This document shows, in pieces, positions 1-9,235 of a DNA stretch of 64,000 nucleotides (position 1 is its first letter; the number at the start of each line of letters is the position of its first letter). The stretch is from Sulfobacillus acidophilus DSM 10332. Lineage in GTDB: Bacteria > Bacillota > Sulfobacillia > Sulfobacillales > Sulfobacillaceae. The notes beneath the pieces were generated by a model, which was given only the letters and a program-made list of their open reading frames with translations, ran no database searches and was not told the origin of the DNA. The stretch is from the NCBI GenBank assembly GCA_000237975.1, contig CP003179.1, positions 2,572,270-2,636,269 of the forward strand, in the 5' to 3' direction. Both the position numbers and the translations under genes were made by a program.

Positions 1-1
1 T

Positions 2-340
2 GAAGGCTTTGAAATCCTGAAAGCGTCCGAGTTCCCGCTGGATTTGCCGGCCGTTGCCAAACTCTGGAATCACGGGAGTGTCGTCCGGAGCTGGCTACTG
101 GAATTGCTGGAAAAAGCGTATGCGGAAAACCCGGATCTTAAAGGCATCCGCGGCTATGTGGAAGATTCCGGCGAGGGCCGCTGGACCGTCGAAGAAGCCA
201 TTCGGGAAAACGTTCCCGCCCCGGTCATTACCTTGTCCTTAATGGCCCGGTTTAGTTCCCGACAAGAGGAGTCCTATTCCGCCAAAGTCATTGCCGCTTT
301 GCGGAACCAGTTTGGCGGGCATCCCATTAAACCCGAATAA
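2..340 (+). CDS. gnd: 6-phosphogluconate dehydrogenase, C-terminal part (gene cut by window start)
   Basis: The last 112 residues of a 6-phosphogluconate dehydrogenase, which oxidatively decarboxylates 6-phosphogluconate to ribulose 5-phosphate with NAD(P)+. The reading frame is open to the left edge, so the start lies outside the window. The segment GRWTVEEAIRENVPAP followed by LMARFSSRQEESYSAKV is typical of the substrate-binding all-helical C-terminal domain of the short (about 300 residue) decarboxylating class. It is followed 21 nt later by zwf on the same strand, so it is probably the first visible gene of a gnd-zwf-opcA-pgl operon for the oxidative pentose phosphate pathway. The family assignment is firm; cofactor preference cannot be judged from this fragment. 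Confidence 0.9.
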   Translation, partial: EGFEILKASEFPLDLPAVAKLWNHGSVVRSWLLELLEKAYAENPDLKGIRGYVEDSGEGRWTVEEAIRENVPAPVITLSLMARFSSRQEESYSAKVIAALRNQFGGHPIKPE

Positions 341-361
341 ACGACAGAGGAGAGCTGGTCG

Positions 362-1888
362 ATGCAAACCGTTGTCAACCCGTTACGGGAAGGCCTTACC
401 GAGCGGCGCCGTCCGGACCCCTTTACCCTGGTGATTTTTGGTGCGGCCGGCGATCTGGCCCATCGAAAACTCTTCCCGGCGTTATATAACTTGATGGTTG
501 ACGGGTGGCTGCCACCCGATTTTCGGATTGTCGGCATTGCCCGCCGTGCGTATAATAACGCCGAGTTTCGTCAGGAAGTGGCGACCTCGGTCCAGTCGTT
601 TTCCCGGCGGCCGCCGGATTTGGCGGTCCTGAACCGATTAACCGGGGGCTTAAGCTATATTACCGCCGATTTTAAGGATCCGGCCGCCTACGAAGCCTTA
701 AAAACGCTTCTCACGGATCCTGAAGGCGGTTTTCCTCCCAACTATCTCTTTTATCTGGCCACCCCGCCGCAAGCCTACCGCGTGATTGCCGCCGCCATCG
801 GAGAAGCCGGATTAAATCGCAGCCCCGACCCGCACGGGTGGGTACGCATCATCGTCGAAAAACCTTTTGGTCACGATCTCGAGTCGGCGCTCAGCCTGAA
901 CCATGATCTGCACCAGGTCTTCGAGGAACCGCAAATCTATCGTATCGACCATTATTTGGGCAAAGAGACGGTCCAAAATATCTTGGTGTTCCGGTTTGCC
1001 AACGGGATTTTCGAGCCCCTCTGGAACCGGCAATATATCGACCACGTGCAAATTACGGTGGCGGAATCCCTCGGCGTGGAAGGCCGCGGCTCGTATTATG
1101 ACCAGGCCGGAGCCCTGCGGGATATGGTGCAAAACCATATGCTGCAGTTATTGAGTTTAATTGCCATGGAGCCGCCGGTAGCATTTGAGGCCGATGCGGT
1201 TCGCGACGAAAAAGTGAAGGTGCTCCGATCCATTCGTCCGTTTAGTACCCGGGATATTACGCAATTTACCGTGCGGGCACAATATGAAACCGGGTCGATT
1301 GACGGGGAGGTGGTACCCGGTTATCTGGACGAACCGGACATTGCCTCCGATTCTCGAACCGAAACCTATGTGGCTTTACGGCTTTTGATCGATAACTGGC
1401 GCTGGGCGGGCGTACCGTTTTACCTAAGGACGGGTAAACGATTGGCTAAACGTGCCACGGAAATCGCCATTCAATTTAAGCGGGCTCCGCGTCAATTTTT
1501 CCGACAGACCGAAACCTCCGAACTGGAACCCAATCAACTGACCATCAAAATTCAACCGGACGAAGGGATTTCTTTACGATTCGGCGCCAAGGTACCCGGC
1601 CCGGCCATTCGGGTACGAACGGTTAACATGGAATTCCTTTACGGCACGTCGTTTGCCGGATCCCCGCCGGAAGCCTATGAACGCCTGTTGCTGGATGCCA
1701 TGGTCGGCGACTCCACACTTTTTACCCGCAAGGATGAAGTGGAGGAGGCGTGGACATTGGTTACATCCATTTTACACGGCTGGGAACGTGCCCGTGGGCC
1801 GCTGGCCACCTATGAATCGGGTAGCTGGGGCCCCCGAGAGGCAGACGAATTGATTGCCCGCGACGGGTTTCAATGGCGTCGCCCCTAA
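362..1888 (+). CDS. zwf: Glucose-6-phosphate 1-dehydrogenase
   Basis: A full-length 508-residue G6PDH, oxidising glucose 6-phosphate to 6-phosphogluconolactone in the cytoplasm. The N-terminal Rossmann motif GAAGDLAHRKLFPALYNL lies near residue 28. The active-site signature RIDHYLGKE, with its catalytic histidine and lysine, lies near residue 195, and EKPFGHDLESA precedes it. Length matches the family. The ATG is preceded by a GAGGAG ribosome site at a good distance. opcA starts 22 nt downstream and pgl follows, giving a complete pathway block from glucose 6-phosphate to ribulose 5-phosphate together with gnd. No oddities were seen. Confidence 0.97.
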   Translation: MQTVVNPLREGLTERRRPDPFTLVIFGAAGDLAHRKLFPALYNLMVDGWLPPDFRIVGIARRAYNNAEFRQEVATSVQSFSRRPPDLAVLNRLTGGLSYITADFKDPAAYEALKTLLTDPEGGFPPNYLFYLATPPQAYRVIAAAIGEAGLNRSPDPHGWVRIIVEKPFGHDLESALSLNHDLHQVFEEPQIYRIDHYLGKETVQNILVFRFANGIFEPLWNRQYIDHVQITVAESLGVEGRGSYYDQAGALRDMVQNHMLQLLSLIAMEPPVAFEADAVRDEKVKVLRSIRPFSTRDITQFTVRAQYETGSIDGEVVPGYLDEPDIASDSRTETYVALRLLIDNWRWAGVPFYLRTGKRLAKRATEIAIQFKRAPRQFFRQTETSELEPNQLTIKIQPDEGISLRFGAKVPGPAIRVRTVNMEFLYGTSFAGSPPEAYERLLLDAMVGDSTLFTRKDEVEEAWTLVTSILHGWERARGPLATYESGSWGPREADELIARDGFQWRRP

Positions 1889-1910
1889 GAATCCGAGAGA
1901 GGGGATCAGC

Positions 1911-2924
1911 ATGCCGCGTCAAACCATTCATTGGGAGCGTCAAGGGATTTCCGGACCCGAGCTCCGACGGGTTTTGCCCACCATCGTCCCAAGCGCGTTA
2001 AAAGAAGAAGTGGCCTTAACCGAAACGGTGATGACCCTTATCCTGTATATCGATGCGGACGATCCGCGCGACTGGAGCCACATCGCGGAGCAAATCGCGG
2101 CGTCGCATCCCGCTCGCGTGCTCATTTTGCGACCGGCCGCGACCGACGGCCCTTCCCAATTGGATGCACGGGTGCTGGCGACTATTGAAGACCTCCCGGG
2201 GAGCACGACCAAACATCGGGTGGTTTTCTCGGAATGCCTGGATATGACGTTACACGGACCGGTGGCCACCTATTGGATTGATTGGGTCCAACCCTTAATT
2301 CGCTCGGATCTGCCCTCCTACCTCTGGTGGTTAAAAGCCCCTCCGGCCTCCCGATTTCGATGGGATTTATTGGCCGGCGGGATTGGCTATCTCGTAATAG
2401 ACTCCGACAGCACCCAGCTGGACAAATGGGTACAGGCGTTGCGCAATTTTTCGCCCACGAGCCCGATGAAAATTTATGACTTGGCCTGGGTGCGCACCAC
2501 GGCGTGGCGTCGCGTCTTGGCGGAAGCGGCCGATCATGGGCCGGTTCTGGATTTAATGGCCACCCCCGACACCGTCCATTTTGAAGGCCCTCCCGACCAG
2601 CAAAGCCGCATGCAATATCTCTGGTATTGGCTATCTCACCAGCTCCGGTGGAACCTCTATCGACCCGAACTCCGGTGGAACTGGTCCCCCGCCGACACGG
2701 CCCGTGGCGTATTGACCAAATCGGGGCATGAGCTGGTCGTCGCTCGCGAAGACAACCGCATTGTGGCCCGTTACGGAACCCGGCATTGGTCGGAAGCCGA
2801 TGCACCCGAACCGGCCGTCGAGTGCTTTGTCCAACTGATGGCCGACGGACCGGATGCCTTGTTTCAATCGATCTGGAGCTACGCCTATCAACATCTTTTG
2901 TCTGAGGAGACGCGACATGACTAA
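1911..2924 (+). CDS. opcA: Glucose-6-phosphate dehydrogenase assembly protein OpcA
   Basis: A 337-residue OpcA-family protein, known as an assembly or allosteric effector of G6PDH in cyanobacteria and actinobacteria. The stretch VQPLIRSDLPSYLWWLKAPP in the middle is characteristic of the family. The frame is open further upstream into zwf, but the ATG at 1911 has a GAGAGGGG ribosome site and gives the usual N-terminus, so I chose it. It sits directly between zwf and pgl and overlaps the pgl start by 8 nt, which implies translational coupling. Functional linkage with zwf is inferred from the family and the operon. Confidence 0.9.
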   Translation: MPRQTIHWERQGISGPELRRVLPTIVPSALKEEVALTETVMTLILYIDADDPRDWSHIAEQIAASHPARVLILRPAATDGPSQLDARVLATIEDLPGSTTKHRVVFSECLDMTLHGPVATYWIDWVQPLIRSDLPSYLWWLKAPPASRFRWDLLAGGIGYLVIDSDSTQLDKWVQALRNFSPTSPMKIYDLAWVRTTAWRRVLAEAADHGPVLDLMATPDTVHFEGPPDQQSRMQYLWYWLSHQLRWNLYRPELRWNWSPADTARGVLTKSGHELVVAREDNRIVARYGTRHWSEADAPEPAVECFVQLMADGPDALFQSIWSYAYQHLLSEETRHD

Positions 2925-3630
2925 TTCCTCCGTTCACATTGCCGACACACCGACTCGACTGGTCGCCGATCTCGCGGCATATCTGGTTCAACACGCGGAT
3001 GAGGTGCTGAACCGGCAGCCTTTTTGGAACTGGGCGCTCTCCGGCGGATCGACACCGCTGGCCCTCTATGACTGGCTGGCAAGCCATCCCGACACCTTGC
3101 CGTGGCGGCAGATCCGCCTGTATTGGGGCGACGAGCGCCACGTGTGGCCTACCGACCCGGCCAGTAACTTTGGTGCGGTACGCGAACGGTTATTGCGCCA
3201 TCCGGCAATTGTTCCCGCGGCCGTTTACCGCTGGCCCACCGAATTGGATCCTGCAGAAACTCTCGCGTACTACCGACAAGTGCTTCGTCCGTTGCCCCGG
3301 GTCGACGGCTATCCCCAATTGGACTTGGTGCTGCTAGGTATGGGAGATGACGGCCACACGGCCTCCCTTTTTCCGGGATCGCCACAAGAATCGGTCACCG
3401 ACTGGGTCGCTTACGGTCCGGGCCCCCATTGGCATCGCTATACCCTGACCTACCCCACCTTGCTGAAGGCGCGGCAACTGGTCATGCTCGTGACGGGAGC
3501 CGCCAAAGCCGCATTGGTCAAAGCTTGCCTCAGCGATCCGGAGGCTCCGTACCCGGCCGCCCGCCTCTATCGCCAAGCGCCCCACATGCTCTGGTTTTTA
3601 GATGCCGAGGCCGCCCAAGCCCTAACCTAA
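2917..3630 (+). CDS. pgl: 6-phosphogluconolactonase
   Basis: A 237-residue protein of the NagB/RpiA-like fold that hydrolyses 6-phosphogluconolactone to 6-phosphogluconate. WALSGGSTPLALYDWL near residue 35 (phosphate binding), IRLYWGDERHVW near residue 70 and LLGMGDDGHTASLFPGS near residue 145 are the conserved pgl blocks, including the catalytic histidine. The ATG at 2917 overlaps the opcA stop by 8 nt and has a GAGGAGA site. Its stop codon overlaps the 3' end of nuoN on the other strand by 9 nt, so there is no room for a conventional terminator between the convergent operons. Confidence 0.95.
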   Translation: MTNSSVHIADTPTRLVADLAAYLVQHADEVLNRQPFWNWALSGGSTPLALYDWLASHPDTLPWRQIRLYWGDERHVWPTDPASNFGAVRERLLRHPAIVPAAVYRWPTELDPAETLAYYRQVLRPLPRVDGYPQLDLVLLGMGDDGHTASLFPGSPQESVTDWVAYGPGPHWHRYTLTYPTLLKARQLVMLVTGAAKAALVKACLSDPEAPYPAARLYRQAPHMLWFLDAEAAQALT

Positions 3631-4965
3631 GGGTCCCAAGGCATGCATCAACCAGAGCAGCGGATAGGTCCAAAGGCCCAGCAACACCAGAAAGACAGCG
3701 GATACCTGACTCATGGCGGCCAAGCCCCGCCGAGGCTTCGGCCGGGGGGACGGGGAAGCGGGGGCAAAAATCGGATAAATCCAGCGGAAATAGTATAAGA
3801 AGGTAAATCCGGTGACCAATAAGGCGATCAGCCAAACCACCATCGGCCCCGCCAACACAGATTCAACGCTATATAATTTGGCGGCCATGCCGAGCGTAAA
3901 CGGAAATCCCGCAAACGCCGCCAAAGCGATGACGAGTGCTCCGGCCGGCCCCCGCGTGGGGGGGTGCCAGGCCCCGACCAGTTCCTCCCGACGCGGATTA
4001 TGCAAACCGGCCAACGCATGCGCCGCACTGAATACCTGAAGGCTCGCCAGTACGTAAGTCGCCAGATAGGCGAAAGCGGCGGCGGCCTGACCCCGAGCCA
4101 GCGGCAAGAGAATAAACCCGACTTGGGAAATCGCCGCGTATGCCAGCATGCGCTTTAAACGGGGCTGGCGCCACGCCCCTAAAGCACCCACGACCATCGT
4201 GCCCACCGCCACAATATCGAAAACCGTCGATAACTGGCCAATGGCCCCGAAAGCGTGCGACGCGGCGAGCCGGATCAAGAGGGCGCCGGCCACAAATTTC
4301 GGCAGGGTGGCAATGACGGTGGCTACCTCCCAGGGGGTGCCCTCATACGTATCCGGAGCCCACCAATGAAAGGGAAAACTGCCCAATTTGAACAGCAGCA
4401 CGGCTAACAGGAGAGATTCCCCGGCGGCTAGGCCAGGACGTGTGCCGGCCGAAGTCAGTACTTCAAGGGTTCCCTGGGCCCCCCCGACAAGTCCCATTCC
4501 CAAAATGGCCAAAGCGGTAAATACGGTGGTCAAAATGAAAAATTTCAGAAGGGCTTCATCTCCGCCAAGGTCCCGGCTCCCGTCCCCCAACAACCCGTAC
4601 ACCCCGATATTGACCGTTTCTATCCCTAAAAAGATCAGAAGCCAGTTATTGGCCGATACCGCGACCACGCCTCCAACCGCCGCCCATATCAAAAGGGTGA
4701 GTGACCGAGGGCTGGACTCGACCGGCCAGATCGCCGTCAGTCCCAGAGTTGTGGCCAACACCCCCTCTTGGTCGATCACACGATTCGGGAGCGCACCGAG
4801 AAGCCGTTGATATTCCGCGGGGAGCGAGGATCCGCCGGAAAACCCCGCCATGACCAGTATAAGCCCCGCCACCGTTATGACCCGGTGCACCCGCCTATTC
4901 ATTGGGATCAGTTCCATCGTCATCATCAATACCGCCAACAGGCCCAAAGCCACCCACCCGATCAT
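3622..4965 (-). CDS. nuoN: NADH-quinone oxidoreductase subunit N (complex I antiporter-like)
   Basis: A 447-residue polytopic membrane subunit of the complex I proton-pumping arm and the last gene of the nuo operon. The start at 4965 overlaps the nuoM stop as ATGA and has a GGAGGGG site. The frame is open far upstream inside nuoM, but that part has no membrane character and is not used. The core shows the Mrp-antiporter pattern, with SFPFHWWAPDTYEGTP near residue 215 and a lysine-bearing helix followed by LKRMLAYAAISQVGFILLPL. About 13-14 membrane segments are evident. The 3' end converges with pgl. Confidence 0.94.
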   Translation of the reverse strand: MIGWVALGLLAVLMMTMELIPMNRRVHRVITVAGLILVMAGFSGGSSLPAEYQRLLGALPNRVIDQEGVLATTLGLTAIWPVESSPRSLTLLIWAAVGGVVAVSANNWLLIFLGIETVNIGVYGLLGDGSRDLGGDEALLKFFILTTVFTALAILGMGLVGGAQGTLEVLTSAGTRPGLAAGESLLLAVLLFKLGSFPFHWWAPDTYEGTPWEVATVIATLPKFVAGALLIRLAASHAFGAIGQLSTVFDIVAVGTMVVGALGAWRQPRLKRMLAYAAISQVGFILLPLARGQAAAAFAYLATYVLASLQVFSAAHALAGLHNPRREELVGAWHPPTRGPAGALVIALAAFAGFPFTLGMAAKLYSVESVLAGPMVVWLIALLVTGFTFLYYFRWIYPIFAPASPSPRPKPRRGLAAMSQVSAVFLVLLGLWTYPLLWLMHALGPLG

Positions 4966-6317
4966 GAAAATCCCCTCCATTGCCAAACGTGAATCCACCA
5001 ACCGGGAGCCAACCCAAGCCCCAGCAAGGGCAAACCCAAAACCCAGCCCATCCCTCGACCGAGGCCAGACGCCGGCGATGCCGGTTCGTCCGATCCGAAT
5101 CGTGCGCGCGCCAAAATCCGCACCCAGGTCGCACTCATCAGGACTAAAGCCGGAACAACGAGGGCGAACGCCAGGGGCGTTCTTTGATAGACCGATACCA
5201 GCACGCCCAATTCCCCGGGAAATAGCGCCAGTCCGGGAGCGCCCATATAGGCCAACGCGGCTAGGGTTAACCAACGGACGGTCGCCGGATCCCGCCGGTA
5301 AAGCCCGGTCAAGTCGCTCAACTGACGCCCCCCGGTCACCTCTTGGATCCGCCCGACGATCCAAAAGAGAAAAGGCGACGCCAATCCATGACCCACCATA
5401 ACCAATATCGCCGCCTCGGTGCCAAGAGCGGTCCCGCTCGCTAACGCCATCATGACGTACCCCATCGAGGCAATCGAACTCAGCGCAACCGTCTGCTTGA
5501 CGTCTTTTTGGGCGAAGGCTAATCCGCTGCCCACCAATAGCGTGATTGCTCCCCAGAATGTCCAAAACGGGCCGGCCTGCTGTAATGCCCCCCGCAGAAG
5601 ACCGGAAAACAGCAAAAACCCATACGGCGCCACTTTTAAGGCGGAACCGGCCAAATACATCGATACCGGGGTTGGGGCCTCTCCATGCATCCGAGGAAGC
5701 CAGGCATGAAAGGGCCATAGCGGTGTTTTAATGGCCCACGCCAACAGTAAAATTCCGAACACCAGCTGCTGTTGAACGAGCGGTAATGTCCCGCCGCCCA
5801 CGACGGTAATGTGATGCAGCGCCAAATAGAGGACCGCCGAAAGTAAGAGCATGCCCGCCACCCCGGAAAACGCCAGAAAATAAAAGGCAGCCGTTCGGCG
5901 ACCCGATCCCCCGTGTTTGCGGACCAATAAAAAGAACGGCAGCACCGCGGTTTCAAAACCCAGAAAATAGAGGAGCCAGTTCCGGCTTAAAAAGGCCACC
6001 GTCACGCCCCAAAACGCCAGAGTAAGCCAAACGACGGTATCACGGGACGGTCGCTTCATCGCGAGAGCCGTCGCTAAAAAGACGAGCGCATTCATCCATA
6101 ATAACGGGAGGTTGATTGACGTCACACCCACGGTAAAATTTAACCCGAGCGTCGGCCACCAACTAATACTCCACCATTGCCCGGGTTTCAATCCCGCCGT
6201 CGTGATCCCCAATTCGGCGAGCGCCATGGCGACTACGGCATATTGCCCATAACGGGCCGGCAACCCGAGGAAGCCGGCTAAAAACACCCACGGCCCTATC
6301 AACAACGCGATCAGCAT
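4962..6317 (-). CDS. nuoM: NADH-quinone oxidoreductase subunit M (complex I antiporter-like)
   Basis: A 451-residue membrane subunit, one of three Mrp-like proton-translocating subunits of complex I. Conserved blocks include WAIKTPLWPFHAWLPRMHGE near residue 195 and FAQKDVKQTVALSSIASMGY near residue 270, carrying the broken-helix lysine and the conserved loop. A glutamate-containing segment (FLGFETAVLPFFLLV) lies near residue 122. It is somewhat shorter than E. coli NuoM (509). The ATG is preceded by GAGGAGGGG. It lies 45 nt after nuoL and overlaps nuoN by 4 nt. Confidence 0.94.
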   Translation of the reverse strand: MLIALLIGPWVFLAGFLGLPARYGQYAVVAMALAELGITTAGLKPGQWWSISWWPTLGLNFTVGVTSINLPLLWMNALVFLATALAMKRPSRDTVVWLTLAFWGVTVAFLSRNWLLYFLGFETAVLPFFLLVRKHGGSGRRTAAFYFLAFSGVAGMLLLSAVLYLALHHITVVGGGTLPLVQQQLVFGILLLAWAIKTPLWPFHAWLPRMHGEAPTPVSMYLAGSALKVAPYGFLLFSGLLRGALQQAGPFWTFWGAITLLVGSGLAFAQKDVKQTVALSSIASMGYVMMALASGTALGTEAAILVMVGHGLASPFLFWIVGRIQEVTGGRQLSDLTGLYRRDPATVRWLTLAALAYMGAPGLALFPGELGVLVSVYQRTPLAFALVVPALVLMSATWVRILARARFGSDEPASPASGLGRGMGWVLGLPLLGLGLAPGWWIHVWQWRGFS

Positions 6318-6362
6318 AACGCCCCTCCTCTATCGTTTCTTCGGGTGTTTGGGATGCCGTCA

Positions 6363-8012
6363 TTACACATGGCCGACCAAAAGAACCCATAAAATGACTC
6401 CCAGACCGGACAAGAGGACATACCGCTGTGATCGCCCCGAACCGCCGCGATGGACAAGACGGGTTAGCCAGCGAAAAATGCCCACCCCGAGCCCTAACGC
6501 CTGCGATACTCCCTGCTCAGCCGCCAGCAGCATGTCCGCCGCGGCGTTTCCCAGGTGCCACAAATACCGCCAGCCGACTCCGGAACAAAGCGTCATCGGT
6601 CGCGTCCAAAGAGCCCCGAGCCCCGCTCCAAAGAGAACCGCCAAGAGACCGGGCCAGGTCTTTTCCCACAAAAGCGGGGGCAACGTCACCCAGGGATGCC
6701 AAAAATAAGTCCCTACGGCAAACCCGCTTAAAACCGTTGGCGGCCACAGCATAGCGAAAGGGCCCGTCTCCCCCGTAGGCCGAAACCCTTTCAGGGCCTT
6801 CAGCAAGCGGGTGGCATAGGCCCCGCCCAAAAACGAGAGGCCCCAATCCACGAGGGTCCCCGCCCAGGAACCGTCGCTGACGTGTAACAAGTCCGCTTTG
6901 GCCACAAAACCGCCGGTGGGCGGAAGTCCGGCAACCGCCAATAGGCCGACCAACAAAAGCCCGATCTGTTCAAACACCGTCAACTGTCCCGCCAAATCGG
7001 TCATGTGGCCCGAATGGGCTCGCCGGGACGCGATCCCGCCGACGAAAAAGAGTAGCGCCTTATATATGGCGTGAGCCACCAGCAGGGTCCACGCGGTTTG
7101 GGGCGAACCCCACCCGAGGGCTAAAAGCATCATCCCGAGTTGACTAACCGTGGAAAAAGCCAGGACGCGTTTAATCTCCGTCGCGCCTAAAGCCCCCACC
7201 CCGGCCAAAAGGGCGGTTCCGCCACCGATGACGGCTAATGCCGGCAAAATTCCGGATACATGCCCCAACAAGGGATCATAGCGAATGAGCAAGTAGGGAC
7301 CGGCAGCGACCATGGTTGCCGCATGAATCAAAGCACTCGCCGGAGTCGGGCCGGCCATGGCGTCTAAGAGCCAAGACGCGTTAGGGCCCTGTGCCGATTT
7401 AAAGGCCACCGCAATAAGGAGCGCCCACGCGATAAGGGGCCCTCCCTGGCGATTCACCTCCGCAATCGTGTTCAAATGCCCGAGGGACGCCGCCACCACC
7501 GCCCACAAGAACGCCACATCCCCCAAACGGGTGATGAGCATCGCTTTCGAAGCGGCCCAGCGAGCCGTCGACGATTCGCGGAAAAATCCCACCAAAAGGT
7601 ATGACCCCACCCCCATCCATTCCCATCCCACAAATTCCGTCAACAAAGTGTTGCCGAACACCGTGATGAGCATCGCTCCGGTAAAGGCCAACAAAACCGA
7701 CTGAAAATACCCCTGCCGGGGATTGCCCGCCAAATACCCCTGTGCATACCCTTGCGCCAAGAGATTAATCAACGTCGTCAATAACGCCATCCACTTGGCG
7801 ATGGGGGAAGCCAGCCAGCCGATTTGCCAGTTGACCCCGGCTAACTCGAAAAACGTCCACGTCACCGGTTTGACGGACGTCATCAAGAGCCACAGGGTCC
7901 CTCCCCACAAAATGGCGGAGGCTACGATCATCGCCACCGAAAGGGCGCGCGTCCGAACGACAATCCCCCATCCTCCCAAGATTAGCGGCAGCACCAAAAG
8001 CCCCACCCACAT
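6363..8012 (-). CDS. nuoL: NADH-quinone oxidoreductase subunit L (complex I antiporter-like)
   Basis: A 549-residue membrane subunit at the distal tip of the complex I membrane arm. TEFVGWEWMGVGSYLLVGFF near residue 125 and the DAMAGPTPASALIHAATMVA block near residue 215 are classical NuoL/ND5 signatures. A long C-terminal amphipathic stretch followed by one last membrane helix (ending VLLVGHV) corresponds to the lateral helix and its anchor, so the lateral element is retained although the protein is shorter than E. coli NuoL (613). An AGGAGGG site precedes the ATG. nuoK ends 2 nt upstream. Confidence 0.95.
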   Translation of the reverse strand: MWVGLLVLPLILGGWGIVVRTRALSVAMIVASAILWGGTLWLLMTSVKPVTWTFFELAGVNWQIGWLASPIAKWMALLTTLINLLAQGYAQGYLAGNPRQGYFQSVLLAFTGAMLITVFGNTLLTEFVGWEWMGVGSYLLVGFFRESSTARWAASKAMLITRLGDVAFLWAVVAASLGHLNTIAEVNRQGGPLIAWALLIAVAFKSAQGPNASWLLDAMAGPTPASALIHAATMVAAGPYLLIRYDPLLGHVSGILPALAVIGGGTALLAGVGALGATEIKRVLAFSTVSQLGMMLLALGWGSPQTAWTLLVAHAIYKALLFFVGGIASRRAHSGHMTDLAGQLTVFEQIGLLLVGLLAVAGLPPTGGFVAKADLLHVSDGSWAGTLVDWGLSFLGGAYATRLLKALKGFRPTGETGPFAMLWPPTVLSGFAVGTYFWHPWVTLPPLLWEKTWPGLLAVLFGAGLGALWTRPMTLCSGVGWRYLWHLGNAAADMLLAAEQGVSQALGLGVGIFRWLTRLVHRGGSGRSQRYVLLSGLGVILWVLLVGHV

Positions 8013-8014
8013 CC

Positions 8015-8311
8015 CTATCCCTCCTGATCCTTAAGGGTTTCAAACGCCCGGACTTCAGTGGTCCGATACCGTCGGGCTAGCCGTAAAACCACCGAAAGAC
8101 CAATCGTCGCCTCGGCACCGGCGACGGGAATACTGAACAACAGCATAATGGCCGGCCGGGCGGCGCCGCCGTGCTGAACCGCTAGGAGGGCGCCCCAATT
8201 GGCGGCCGACAGGAAAATCTCGGCCCCCATAAACAGCAAGATCGCCTGACGCATGCGAATCATCACCACAAAACCGGTTAACGCCAGTAAAACGGGCGGA
8301 AGATACATCAT
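8015..8311 (-). CDS. nuoK: NADH-quinone oxidoreductase subunit K
   Basis: A 98-residue, three-helix membrane subunit of complex I (MrpC-like). The run MRQAILLFMGAEIFLSAANW contains the conserved membrane glutamate of NuoK helix 2, and AEATIGLSVVLRL near residue 70 carries the second conserved glutamate. The start is ambiguous between two adjacent ATG codons (8311 or 8308); 8311 overlaps the nuoJ stop. Length is typical (about 100). Confidence 0.9.
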   Translation of the reverse strand: MMYLPPVLLALTGFVVMIRMRQAILLFMGAEIFLSAANWGALLAVQHGGAARPAIMLLFSIPVAGAEATIGLSVVLRLARRYRTTEVRAFETLKDQEG

Positions 8312-8793
8312 CCCCGATCCTCCTTCTGTTCCACGGTATCGGCGGCAATCGCGACGGCGGCCACCAGGGCTCCCATCAAAAGAATGGCCAGCGCTTCTAA
8401 GGAAAAGCCTTGATGAAGCAGTAGCCAGGTGCCTAAATCGGTTCCGGTGATGCGTCGAAGAGGGTCCGGAGCATGAGTGGCCGCCAAAATGCCGGCCATG
8501 GGCGGCAAAATCCAAACGATACGCCAACCCGGTGCCAGCGGAGGAAGGGATACGCCGGAGGGGGTCATCATCATCACAAATAACACCATGACCAATACGC
8601 CGCCGCCGTAGACCAAAATCTGAATCGCTCCTAATGTCGGGCTCGCCAATTCCCAAAATAAGGCGCCTACCCCTATCATCGTGCCGGTCAGATAATAGCC
8701 CGACAATAAGGGCCGCCGACTGAACAACACGCCCAACGATAAGCTCACCGTGATAAATGCCGTCAACCCATAGACCATGGCCGCCAAAGTCAT
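8308..8793 (-). CDS. nuoJ: NADH-quinone oxidoreductase subunit J
   Basis: A 161-residue membrane protein with five predicted helices, the NuoJ/ND6 subunit at the junction of the complex I arms. ATLGAIQILVYGGGVLVMVL-like family character is seen here as GAIQILVYGGGVLVMVLFVM near residue 55, the pi-bulge helix implicated in coupling. The start overlaps the nuoI stop and the end overlaps nuoK, both as ATGA, which suggests coupled translation within the nuo operon. Confidence 0.92.
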   Translation of the reverse strand: MTLAAMVYGLTAFITVSLSLGVLFSRRPLLSGYYLTGTMIGVGALFWELASPTLGAIQILVYGGGVLVMVLFVMMMTPSGVSLPPLAPGWRIVWILPPMAGILAATHAPDPLRRITGTDLGTWLLLHQGFSLEALAILLMGALVAAVAIAADTVEQKEDRG

Positions 8794-9203
8794 GAGGACG
8801 CCCCCGCACTTCGGGCCAATTCCGCGACGCCTTCCACAAGACGGGGCCGTGACGTCGTGGCCATTTCAAATTCCGGTCCCATGGTCAGACAGTGCGGCGG
8901 ACACGCCTCGACACACAAATCACAAAACATGCAAAGGCCGTAATCAATCGTAAAGGCGGTTAAGACGAAGCGGCGATCGTCACCCCGATAGCCTTCAACC
9001 GTCAAACAATTGACGGGACATATCCGGGCACACGCCTGACAGACCACGCAATCTTCCACCACCAACCGGTGGCGGCCCCGAAACCGTTCCGGTGCATAGG
9101 CATGCCGTTCGGGATAGGGGCGGGTCACCGGTCGCCGAAACACATGAATGCCGGTAACCTTCAAGCCGTTTACCAATCCGCGTCCCAAAATGCGCAGTTT
9201 CAT
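8790..9203 (-). CDS. nuoI: NADH-quinone oxidoreductase subunit I (2x[4Fe-4S] ferredoxin-like)
   Basis: A 137-residue subunit of the complex I connecting module holding clusters N6a and N6b. Two full CxxCxxCxxxCP motifs are visible: CVVCQACARICP near residue 55 and CMFCDLCVEACP near residue 95. The start at 9203 (MKLRILG) was preferred over an upstream in-frame start because it leaves a normal 32-nt gap to nuoH and has a purine-rich site. Since nuoEFG are absent here, NuoI together with NuoB is the likely entry route for electrons from an external donor such as ferredoxin (inference). Confidence 0.94.
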   Translation of the reverse strand: MKLRILGRGLVNGLKVTGIHVFRRPVTRPYPERHAYAPERFRGRHRLVVEDCVVCQACARICPVNCLTVEGYRGDDRRFVLTAFTIDYGLCMFCDLCVEACPPHCLTMGPEFEMATTSRPRLVEGVAELARSAGASS

Positions 9204-9235
9204 CTTTATTCGCCCCCTTCTTCGATACTTTCGGG

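Noticed and set aside
2182-3141. 319-codon frame on the minus strand across opcA and pgl
   Set aside because: It overlaps two clear genes; the translation is rich in Arg, Gly and Pro as expected of a shadow frame in GC-rich coding DNA.
4966-5718. Long N-terminal extension of the nuoN frame
   Set aside because: It is read antiparallel-free but out of frame through nuoM, has no membrane or domain character, and the ATGA overlap with a ribosome site gives the proper start at 4965.
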